From Ctenosaura bakeri (lineage: Eukaryota; Chordata; Lepidosauria; Squamata; Iguanidae): DNA of 64,000 nucleotides. Positions within the stretch are counted from its first letter, which is position 1; every line of letters starts with the position of its first letter. Of the stretch, positions 19,646 through 28,235 are shown one piece after another. Position numbers and translations under genes: made by a program. The notes beneath the pieces are model-generated. The model did no database searches and was not told the DNA's origin. It saw only the letters and a list, made by a program, of their open reading frames with translations. Location of the stretch: contig CAOLHI010001019.1 of assembly GCA_948474755.1 (NCBI GenBank), positions 394,671 through 458,670 on the forward strand, in the 5' to 3' direction.

Positions 19646-20100
19646 TTTGGGCCTGGCCCTGCCTGGGGGTTTACCCCCTTGGCCTCGGCTGGGGGGCCTC
19701 TAAAACATGAGACTTCTCTGCAGCTCAGGCCCGTCTCCCTCCTCCTCCTCTGCCAGAGCCAGCTGAGCAGTGGGACTTGGCAGCCTCCTCCGGCCAGAGA
19801 GAGAGAGAGAGAAGAAATGTTCTTAAAGGGAAACCAGCCCCTGGAACGGAAGGAGGGCTCCTGGGGGAAAAGAGAGAAGGAGGGAGAAGACACAGGCTGT
19901 TGACAGTAGGATTCACCTCTATCCCTCATGCGGGGCGTGCCCATCCTCAAGCATCTCTCCAGGTTGCTCTGTTGACGCAAAGGACTCTCTCGCGCCCAGG
20001 CTGGGCTAAGAGGTGTGAATTCTCACCCTATACCTCCTGAGGCTCTGCCCAGATTTTTCCAGTTGTTGTAACCGTGTTATCCAGTTTTCCCATTTTACGG
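19646..20100 (-). promoter_or_regulatory. DYSF: Region upstream of DYSF exon 1 (presumed 5' UTR and promoter)
   Basis: Inferred only from position. Contains a GA-rich run (19796-19818), CT-rich patches and no TATA or CpG island. No transcription start can be assigned. Confidence 0.4.
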
Positions 20101-20129
20101 AGGCTGGTTGTACCCAGCTATGTCGACCC

Positions 20130-20880
20130 AGTTGATAGACTCGGACCCAAGTCAGACTTAAGTGGTTTCAGTGACTCAGCTCGGACTTGACTCGGCAAAA
20201 ATTACACACTGACTCAACTTGATTTGGGGCTTGCATATCTTTAGTGACTGATTGCTGCCCTTGGTTTGATAACATAACACGCTCATCCAGAAACCTTATA
20301 ATTTACTGGTCGCACGATGATCTGTCTCAAGCCCAAAGCGTGGACGCATTTCTCAGAGGGAACCGCAAAGAGGGTGGGCAATGGGCTTGAGATCTGCTCA
20401 GCAGCCTGTCCCGGCTACATAGAAGAGGAGCTTTCTAAAACTTTTCCTAAGAGCAGAAGGCAGGACTCGTGCCCAGAGCGCAGGGCGCGTATCTCACCGG
20501 GAACAGCAAATGTGCCTTGCAATGCGCTTGAGGAGGAAAGAGCCTTCCTTCTAAGCTTCCTGAAGCTTCAGGAATGGGGACAAAGAAGGATCCCATTCCC
20601 CACTTCTGAAAAAGCCTCCAGTTTTGCAAATGGGAAGGATCCTGTTCCCCCCTTTGGAAGCTGCAGGTGTCAGAATCGCAAAGTGGAGGGCCGACTCTGC
20701 TTAAATGGTTAAAACTGACTTTATTCAACTCTGTCCAGAAATTCTGGCATACAAGTTCAGGTGCAAAGGTGGCTCCCAGACTTGGGACTTGACTCATATC
20801 TTGCAAGGACTTGAGACTCAACTTGAGACTTGAAGGTGGAGACTTGAGACTTGACTTGAGACATGGAGTAAAAGACTTAA
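20130..20880. repeat. GACTTG/GACTCG-rich element with an internal 140-bp duplication
   Basis: Clusters of GACTCGG, ACTTGAGACTT and GACTTGACTC flank both sides (20140-20225 and 20775-20880). Between them GCCCA(A/G)AGCG blocks recur at 20331 and 20471, each followed by TCTCA..GGGAAC.GCAAA and GCTTGAG. Family unknown. Confidence 0.45.
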
Positions 20881-21360
20881 ATACACCACAGGTTGTGCCA
20901 TTTCTTGGATCTTTACTAGGGCTCCTCTAGAGGTATCTAGGAAAAAAATCTGGGGGCATGCTATAATTTTTGGAGAGAGGGGTATGCATTGCTATATGCA
21001 TATATGACCACCAAAAGGAGTATCAGCAGTCACTTTTTTCTCCTTTTTCTTTTCTTCTGCATATTTTTTTATTAAATTATATTCTAGTTTTCTCTCTTTT
21101 CTTTATTTTTTATAATATCTGTAAATCAGTGTATTTTAAAAAAAAGAATTCTTCTTGCTAAAAATTATTTCTTAATAACCTGGGGTCATGTTTTGCTGAG
21201 GTGATCCTATGGTTAGAAAGAATTTTTCTCCTCCTTTATTTTCCTTTTTTTTTTTTTAAGATTAGTTTTAGTTCAATAGTGCAATTTTGCACCATTTTGC
21301 AGATTCACTGGTGATAATGACCAACTACATTATATATGACTATATGTGTGTGTGCGTTGT
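20881..21360. other. A/T-rich spacer
   Basis: T-rich runs and short simple repeats (TATATGTGTGTGTGCG near 21343). Nothing coding. Confidence 0.5.
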
Positions 21361-21361
21361 A

Positions 21362-21570
21362 TTACTTCATGTCATTTTTGACTTAGGTTGAGCTTATCAC
21401 AGAGTTTTCTTGGCAAAATTTGTTCAGAGTGGCTTTGCCATTGCCCTCCTCTGAGGCTGAGAGAATGTGCCTAGCCCAAGGTCACCCTAGGTTTCCATGG
21501 TTAAGTGCAGATTTGAACCCTGGTCTCTCAGAGGAGTCCAAGTCCAACGTTGAAACAACTATAACATGGT
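21362..21570 (-). mobile_element. Sauria-type SINE
   Basis: Reverse orientation: CATGTCATTTTTGACTTAGG, TTCTTGGCAAAATTTGTTCA, CTCTGAGGCTGAGAGAATGT, CCCAAGGTCACCCTAGG, TTTGAACCCTGGTCTC (B box). Confidence 0.75.
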
Positions 21571-21666
21571 GTCTCCAGTATGGTGATCCTTTCCTAGGAT
21601 TTTCTTGGGCAAGATTTATTCTGAGATGGTTTGTCATTGCTGTCTCCTGAGGCCGTGAGAGTGTGA
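21571..21666 (-). mobile_element. Sauria-type SINE, first part, split by CR1
   Basis: GGTGATCCTTTCCTAGGATT, TTGGGCAAGATTTATTCTGA, TGAGGCCGTGAGAGTGTGAC. Broken at GTGTGAC by the CR1; resumes at 22338. Confidence 0.7.
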
Positions 21667-22335
21667 CCCATCTTGAATACTGTGTCCAGTTCTGGGCACC
21701 CCAATTCAAGAAGGATATTGACAAGCTGGAGCAAGTCCAGAGGAGGGCGATCAAAATGGTGAGGGGCCTGGAAGCCATGAAGCCCTATGAGGATAGACTT
21801 AGAGAGCTGGGGATGTTTAGTCTGCAGAAGAGAAGGTTAAGAGGGGACATGAGAGCCATGTTTAAATATTTGAAGGGATGCCATGGAGAGGAGGGAGAGG
21901 GCTTGTTTTCTGCTGCTCCAGAGACCAGGACAAGGAGCAACGGATTCAAGCTGCAGGGAAGGAGATTCCACCTGAACCTCAGGAAGAATTTCCTGACGGT
22001 CAGAGCTGTCCGGCAGTGGAATCTGCTGCCTCCATGGAGTGTGGTGGAGTCTCCTTCCTTGGAGGTTTTTAAGCAGAGGCTGGATGGCCATCTGTGGGGA
22101 GTGCTTGGAGGGTGTTCCTGCATGGCAGGGGGTTGGACTGGATGGCCTCTGGGGTCTCTTCTAACTCTAGGATTCTATGATCATTGTGGTGGAGTCTCCT
22201 TCCTTGGAGGTTTTTAAGCAGAGGCTGGATGGCCATCTATTGGGATTGCTTTGAGGGTGTTCCTGCATGGCAGGGGGTTGGACTGGATGGTCCCTGGGGT
22301 CTCTTCCAACTCTACATTTCTATGATTCTATGATT
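21664..22335 (+). mobile_element. CR1 LINE 3' end with a duplicated tail
   Basis: Open for about 155 codons ([53 protein letters not shown]) to 22171. The last 145 bases are then repeated at 22192-22335 from GTGGTGGAGTCTCCTTCC to TTCTATGATTCTATGATTC. Inserted in an inverted SINE. Confidence 0.93.
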
Positions 22336-22337
22336 CT

Positions 22338-22440
22338 ATGACTTGCTCAAGGTCATCCAGTGGGTTGTCATGGACAAGCAGGGGTTTGAACCCTGGTCTA
22401 ATGGAATCCCAGTCCAACCCTCAAACCACTGCTCTGTGCC
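22338..22440 (-). mobile_element. Sauria-type SINE, second part
   Basis: TGACTTGCTCAAGGTCATCC, GGTTGTCATGGACAAGCAGG and GTTTGAACCCTGGTCT (B box) continue the SINE cut at 21666. Confidence 0.75.
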
Positions 22441-23124
22441 GACTCTCATATTTGAGCCTGAGTTCCTGTGTGGCGTTGGGTTGGGCTAGAGATCCCTTGC
22501 AGTCCTTTTGGACTCTCGTAGAGAGTCCAAAATTTCTAAGGTATTTGTTTTAAATCCCGCCTTTTCCCAATCAGCAATTCAAGGCAGCTTACAAGGGGTA
22601 AAACAGACACAGATAAAATTAGAGATGAGCCAGCTGAATCCTCAAATCCCAAATTCGAATCCCTGCGCCAAAATAGCCAAACCGAATCTTTCAGATCCAC
22701 CAACCATAGTTTGTTGGAGAACGGGACCCCTGACAACATGGGAGACCAGACACACAAGGGGAGATAATAAGTAGGTGAATTTTTTCCCTTGGAGTAATAA
22801 TGGCCTCTGCTAACAATTTCAGAAATTACAGCTGGGCTCGTATTCTAAGATACTTAAATTGAACATTTCATATTTAAGTTCAGCACTTGACTGGAAGGAA
22901 CCGTCTTCTTGAGATTTCAAGGACAGCTGAAAGATTCCTTTGCGTGGCTCCCTTGCAAAGCCCTTTCTTGCACAATTCTGGGATCTGGAGTTTTCCAAGG
23001 GGTCACAGCCTTCCCTGCCAAAGTGTGCTGGGGCATCATCAGACTACAGACCCCAGGAAGCCAGAAGGAGCTACGCAAAGAAAAGTCAGTTTTGACCTGG
23101 ATTATCTCTCTACTGTAGTATGTG
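22441..23124. other. Spacer with a LINE/SINE tail remnant
   Basis: Near 22540-22620, AAATCCCGCCTTTTCCC and TTCAAGGCAGCTTACAA look like the inverted 3' end of an old LINE or SINE. Nothing else recognised. Confidence 0.4.
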
Positions 23125-23189
23125 GCTCTGTTTACACAGGCAGGAAAATGTGGGATTAATCCACATTCTCCTGCCTGTGTAGAAAGGGC
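23125..23189. repeat. Short perfect-type hairpin
   Basis: ACACAGGCAGGAAAATGTGG and CCACATTCTCCTGCCTGTGT form a stem around GATTAATC, with extra pairing outside (GGCTCTGTTT / AGAAAGGGCC). Looks like a small MITE. Confidence 0.7.
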
Positions 23190-23261
23190 CTTCATGTCGT
23201 TTTCTATCTGGGGAGATCCTGAGGCAAAACTATGACAATTTTCCTGCCCAGATTTCTTCAG

Positions 23262-23315
23262 GGGGAGGTTGGCCTTTGCCTAGGCTTTTGCTGAGGCTGA
23301 GAGAGTGTGTCCCAC
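23262..23315 (-). mobile_element. Sauria-type SINE fragment
   Basis: GGCTTTTGCTGAGGCTGAGA followed by GAGTGTGTCCCACCCAAG; a short remnant only. Confidence 0.45.
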
Positions 23316-23467
23316 CCAAGATTCTCCTTCTTTCTCTTGCTTTTGAAAAAAGGACTCAAAAGATTCGAGGTTCATGAGATTCGTGGATTCCCAGAACCTT
23401 CCAGGGATTTGGATCTGGATTTGGAAAATTCTGGATTTGTCCCATCCCTAACTAAAATATTGAACTG

Positions 23468-23640
23468 CTGAGTGCGGAGTGTAGTGGAGTCTCCTTCCTT
23501 GGAGGTTTTTAAGCAGAGGCTGGATGGCCATCTGTCGGGAGTGCTTTGAGGGTGTTCCTGCATGGCAGAAGGGGGTTGGACTGGATGGCCCCTGGGGTCT
23601 CTTCCAACTCTACATTTCTATGATTCTGTGATTCTATGTG
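23468..23640 (+). mobile_element. CR1 LINE 3' tail
   Basis: About 170 bases: GTGGAGTCTCCTTCCTTGGA, AGAGGCTGGATGGCCATCTG, GGGGTTGGACTGGATGGCCC and TTCTATGATTCTGTGATTCT. Confidence 0.92.
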
Positions 23641-23744
23641 CTCCAACTCTAGGGGTGGGGAAAAAACATTTTTAAAAGAAAGAGGGAGAAAAGGAGGAGG
23701 CCGTAAGCTGAAGCTGTAAGCTGAAAACTGGGATACACGAGGCC

Positions 23745-24075
23745 ACGCAACGTCAAAGTGGGGTCCAGATGGTAAAAGTTACTAATGAGGACGAACACAC
23801 AAGCTAGGAGAGGCTGCAGCCGTTTGCTTCTGTCTGAGCCTACAAGGAAGGTCAAGCTTCTGCCCCATCCTTTTCTTTTCCCTGCGGAGTGAATGGAATG
23901 GAAACTACTTTTGCGCTTTGAACTCAGTTTGAAGCAATTGAAGGGAGCTGAGGACAATGGGGAGGCATGAGAGGAGGAAAGAGAAACTGGGACGTTTTAA
24001 AATCAGCTGAAAAAGTGGGATGACAGAGGATTAATCAGGAGTGTCCCTACCAAATCAGGAGGGTACGCACAGAAT
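23745..24075 (+). repeat. Unnamed interspersed repeat X, copy 3
   Basis: TTACTAATGAGG, AAGCTAGGAGAGGCTGCAGC, TTTTGCGCTTTGAACTCAGT, GAGAAACTGGGACGTTTTAA, GCTGAAAAAGTGGGATGACA, TACCAAATCAGGAGGGTA. Same block order as the other two copies. Confidence 0.72.
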
Positions 24076-24751
24076 AACTGCCTGGAGCTCTTCAGGGTTT
24101 GCAACCACGAGAAAAGCACTTTGCAGAAATATTTGTTTCCTCCCACACCAAGGACAAAACTATGGAAACTATCCTTCCACACTAGGGCACAGTAGTCAAA
24201 AACGTGTATCCCCAATTCCAACATGTAACACCAGAAAAGGAAGAAAAAGACGATATGCTTCGGTTTTTGACCCCATCCAAGAACAGATTCTTGCCAGGGG
24301 ATTCCCAGTGCGACATTCAGGTCCTGCTTGCAGCTGGTCTGACAGTTGCAGGGGCAAAAAAAGTGGCTGTTTTCCCAGGAGATGCCAGTCTGAAACCTGC
24401 CAACAGGTGCAAAATATCTGACCTCCCAGAAGACAGGTGGGGCTTGGTTCTGGGCCCAGTTTTCAAGAAGGGTATTTTTAGTCACTGGGAGGTCTTTGCT
24501 GCAATATTTTGGAACATGGGACTGACTGGACAGTTCCAGGACAGGGTGCAAACTACAGGCAATTTCCATCCCTCTCCATCTGAATTCTACTTCTCTTTTA
24601 ACTCTACTCAATTATAACACTTACGTGCTACTTTAACAACCATGGCTGCACCCAGAGGAATCCTGGGATTTGCACCAAATTTCACATCCCAGGATTCTGT
24701 AGCCTGAAACCATCAGAGTCAAGGTCTTATCAGAGTTACAGTTGTGTAATA
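24076..24751. other. Spacer; old foldback-like remnant
   Basis: 24610-24720 has GCTACTTTAACAACCATGGC and CCCAGGATTCTGTAGCCTG, resembling arms of a squamate palindromic element. The long overlapping frames at 24003-24617 on both strands show no family resemblance. Confidence 0.4.
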
Positions 24752-25275
24752 CAGGTTGGGTCTCCCTTATCTGAAATGCTTGGGACCAGAAGTCTTCCGT
24801 ATTTTGGATTTTTTCCCCCTAATTTTGGAATACACAAACTTTTGGAATAGCCTCAAGTCTTGTTTATTCAATACTTGTGTTTTGTCTGGGATCCAACACT
24901 GGAGACAGCCTGAGGATCTGCGAAATGGCAGGAATCCAAGTGTATTGCTCAGCACAAACCTACACCTCCCAAAATTCACAAATCTTTATCCTCTTTTTGC
25001 TGCCAGCTGCCTGCTTAGGCGTTCGAGGTGGCAACTGTGGTGCTCCCGCTGGTTCATCTCTCGGATCCTCAGTCTCTCTCTCTTTTGCTGCCAGCTGCCC
25101 ATTTCTGCTTTCAAGATACAAGTTGCGGTGCTTCCCAGATATGAGAGATGAATAAGCAGGAGTGTTGCCTCCATCACCGCCACCTTGAAGATGGAAGCAG
25201 GCAGTTGGAGGCAAAAAGTTTGGGGTTTTGGAGGTTTTCAGGTTTAAGATTTCTAAATAAGGGAGGCTAAATCTG
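24752..25275. mobile_element. Non-autonomous Tc1/mariner-pogo (Tigger-like) element
   Basis: 524 bp, CAGGTTGGGTCTCCCTTATC at the left and imperfect inverse AAATAAGGGAGGCTAAATCT then G at the right, flanked by TA on both sides (24750-24751, 25276-25277). CAG...CTG ends with TA target duplications are typical of pogo/Tigger elements. The left end resembles the known mammalian Tigger-derived GGTTGAGTATCCCTTATCCG type. No transposase. Confidence 0.75.
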
Positions 25276-25285
25276 TACCTCTCTT

Positions 25286-25460
25286 TCACACTACGCAGTT
25301 ATAGCATCATGATTCCACTTTAACTGGCATGGCTGCATCCCATGGAAGCCTATGGGGCTTATAGTTTGGTGAGGCATTACGGCAATCTGGCAGAGAATTC
25401 AAAAGCCCCCTCATTAGATTGCAAATCCCAGGATTCCATAAGATGTTGTAGTAGAAGCAG
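25286..25460. repeat. Foldback-type DNA element, diverged
   Basis: ATGATTCCACTTTAACTGGC, ATGGCTGCATCCCATGGAAG and AATCCCAGGATTCCATAAGA form imperfect inverted arms. Similar logic to elements A-D but another subfamily. Confidence 0.55.
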
Positions 25461-25828
25461 AAAATCCCACCTCTCTTTCTGCACCATTGTTCTGTAAACT
25501 TCTGTCTTGTCTTGTTTGGTCCTTTGCTTCTTTTCTATCAAAAAGCCACCAATACCAAGGATCTGAATAGTAAATCTTCATTATAAGAGAACAGCTGCAA
25601 ACACGGAAATGGGCTGAAGCATTGGCAACAGAAAATTGGATTGTAAAGGTTGCTTAGCGTTGTCCCGTATTGCTGGGGAAACCATCTACTAGATGCTCTC
25701 CACCTATGTGCTGACTTGTGCGCTGCAGCAGTGCTTCACTGCAATCTGATGTGTCAGATCAGTACTTTTTCCCCCCTGTGCAAGGGACCAGTACTGTGTT
25801 GGAACTGCTTTATTCTTGTACACACCTA
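25461..25828. other. Spacer, no gene seen
   Basis: Nothing recognised. Confidence 0.5.
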
Positions 25829-26006
25829 GGCCATTTCCACACTAGACTGTTATAGCGCTGTTATTCCACTTTCAACATCCTATGGAATCCTGGGGTTTGC
25901 AGTTTCGGGAGGGGCCGACCAGCCCCTCCCAAAACTGCAAACCCCAGGATTCCATAGGATGTTGAAAGTGGAATAACAGCGCTATAACAGTCTAGTACAG
26001 AAATGG
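25829..26006. repeat. Long-hairpin foldback element D
   Basis: About 178 bp: GGCCATTTCCACACTAGACT left, AGTCTAGTACAGAAATGGGT right; centre GGGAGGGGCCGACCAGCCCC. Both arms carry the private ATAGCGCTGTTATTCC variant. Confidence 0.92.
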
Positions 26007-26559
26007 GTCTAGTTTCCTGGACAGTCCACATGGACCAGCAGCCAATGGCTTGTGGACCAGCCCCAGTCCACGGACTACCACTTTCTGCAGTACTGCAGCA
26101 CAGCACAATCTGTATCCCAGACCTTAGCAAGTTTTTAATCTAAAATTCAGTGTCAAACTTAATTTTGTGCATTTGATAAACTGTTACCAAAAATGAGCCA
26201 AATCTCCAATTATCTGTACTGTTCAAATGTAGTAGGTACCACTTTTGGAGACAATCGTATTGTGCTTAATTGCCATACAGCTGTTAAAGATGAGGAACAT
26301 GTCAGAAAAAAAGAAGTACTTTGGTGTGATTCATTTTAACATCACATCCAGGGGCTGTATTTCTGTCATCACGGGTGATGTATGAATCAAACAAGATGGG
26401 ATGGAGCTGCTCCTTTCCTGCCCAATTGCTGTAGATTTCGGACCATCCTGTTGTAGTTGCACAACCAACACGACCCACAGGGCGCTCCATTCTCCCCCCA
26501 GCTGCTGTCTGGCCACAAGGGCGCATCCGGATTCAGCGCATCAGTAGCTGTGGGGCGGT
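26007..26559. other. Intergenic spacer, no gene seen
   Basis: Between ZNF638 and DYSF. Nothing recognised. Confidence 0.5.
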
Positions 26560-26870
26560 GGAGGGAATGAAATCGTGCACAGCTGTCCTCTGGTTGCTCT
26601 TGTTGTGTAGCTGGGACAAGGGGTATGGTACAAGGCAGTCCTGGATACCTCCTTGTGCAAGGCCCCAGGGCTCCCCAAGAGCCCTTCTCAGTGGCTGCTC
26701 CCAGGCTGTGGAACTCTCAGCCACAGGGGCTTAGCTTGGCCCCCTTCCTGCTGTCCTTCTGCCAGCAAAGAAAAATCTTTTTGACTCGGACAAGCTTTTG
26801 GCTTAACCGGTTTCTGCCGAAGGTTCTTTTAACAGGGGTGCTGCATTTTTATCTCTGTTTTAAATTAGTA
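26560..26870 (+). mobile_element. L2-like LINE ORF2 C-terminal fragment
   Basis: The plus frame has PFSVAAPRLWNSQPQGLSLA then PFLLSFCQQRKIFL, matching the common L2-type ending (FSVAxPxLWNSLPxxLR...FxxxLKTxLF). Upstream codons are broken. Confidence 0.65.
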
Positions 26871-27538
26871 ATCATTGCCCATGAAGTGCCAGTTCTGCAG
26901 CGTCCATGGCATGCCTGTGGAGCTCAGCCCGTACCATCTGGCCGCAGTACCCATAATTTCTATACGCTCAGACTCCTCTGGTCCCCAGTGCTGCTTCTGA
27001 GACCTGCTTCACCCTCTTTGTCTCAGGCACGGAAACTTGAGTCTTCCCAGATGAATGTATGAAGCCACAATCAGAAGAAGATTAAGAAGTGGAACTGGTG
27101 TGAAATCCCAGACAAAGGCTCTTTTCTGTCCTTGCCTTTGTCCCAGAAAGCCACACATGGCTAGTGGTAGTTTTCCATGCAAGCATCACGGAACATTTGA
27201 GCTTCCTTCTCAAAAATGTTGTTTCTCTAGACTTTCGGGCTTGGGATGACAACAGAGACAAATACAACAGGCTCATTACGGCTCAGTAGTGAGAAAGGTG
27301 CTTAGGTAGAGTTAAGCCACTGAATACACAAAAAGAGCTTTGTGTTAACAGCTGGTGAGTATTGCAGCATGTTCAGGTCCAGTATTTTGGCCTGTTATGT
27401 ATGTGCAGGGAATGGAGACTGGAGGAGCAGGAAAGGGGCAGAGGCTGAGGTTCACCTACCCAGCCCAGTGGCAGCTCCCATGTATGTGGGACAAAGGATC
27501 TCGTTCTGAGTTTTAGGCCAAATTTTAAAGGGAGTTAT
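26871..27538. other. Intergenic spacer, no gene seen
   Basis: Open frames are short and unlike known families. Confidence 0.5.
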
Positions 27539-27611
27539 CCAAGGTATGGTCAGTACGGCTGGAACCCAAGTAAACCACTCGGGTAACAGCCATACTGACC
27601 ATACTCCAAGG
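27539..27611. repeat. Imperfect hairpin about 33-bp stem
   Basis: Left arm CCAAGGTATGGTCAGTACGG, right arm CCATACTGACCATACTCCAAGG, with extra pairing ACCCAAGT / ACTCGGGT and a loop AAACC. Either a small foldback element or a precursor-like RNA hairpin; it lies about 540 bases downstream of the ZNF638 stop. Confidence 0.65.
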
Positions 27612-27924
27612 TTGGAAAGGTTAAACATTCAATGCCTATCAGTTAATGGGCAGATCTCGCTCCACATGAACATGTACTTTACAGATGCCAACTTCTAGAA
27701 AAGGTGTTTTTGGAAATGACATGATGTCCACATTTAAACATTTGAAAGGATGTCATATGGAGGATGGGGCAATACTTCCGTTTCTATAAAGGGTGAGCAT
27801 AGCGTTCCCCCTTGCAGGACAGCGACACCACAAAGCTCCTGAATTCAACGGAGGAGCTGCAAACAGCTCAAGGTCTGGCGTTTCTCACAAACCAGAATTC
27901 CTAGTGTAAGAAAAGGCACCACAG
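27612..27924. other. Spacer after ZNF638
   Basis: 27730-27790 carries a degraded CR1 piece (ACATTTGAAAGGATGTCATA, GGAGGATGGGGCA). Otherwise nothing. Confidence 0.45.
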
Positions 27925-28154
27925 ACAGATGAGCTAACTATACAGTGAGAACATTTACTTAAAACACTTCCAGCATCATTGCAAAGAGCAGCCAAAACCC
28001 ATCCCACACAATTCAGATCAGTTTTCATCTATAAGGAACAGAAGTGTATACAACACAACAGACTGCTAAAGGAACAAAATTAAAACATGACGCATAGTAC
28101 GCAGAACTAACTGGACCCTAAAGAATTTCTGGAGAGGCTCCTCCCCTTGCTCTG
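27925..28154 (-). other. ZNF638: ZNF638 3' UTR, tentative end
   Basis: Directly follows the stop codon. I saw no AATAAA within about 900 bases downstream. The best candidate is the variant signal AGTAAA (plus-strand TTTACT at 27954-27959), followed on the minus strand by a GT-rich tract (CTGTCTGTGGTGCC) about 30 bases on, which would place cleavage near 27930 and give a UTR of about 225 nt. The true end could be further left. Confidence 0.4.
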
Positions 28155-28235
28155 TCATGCTGAACTTTGCTTTTCAACTTCTTCGTCACCTTTGGTTTTC
28201 TTCTCCTCCTCCACAGCATTACTCCTCATGAATTT
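28155..28235 (-). CDS. ZNF638: ZNF638 window exon 20: last coding exon
   Basis: 81 nt including TGA at 28155-28157. Acceptor TGTGCAG at 28236. It encodes [20 protein letters not shown] and EKQSSA, then stop. The human C-terminus is [21 protein letters not shown], so the KFM start and charged tail are conserved though the length differs slightly. Confidence 0.92.
   Translation of the reverse strand, partial: KFMRSNAVEEEKKTKGDEEVEKQSSA

Noticed and set aside
24003..24617. Overlapping 202- and 137-codon frames on opposite strands
   Set aside because: No recognisable domain, no splice sites supporting an exon, partly next to repeat X.
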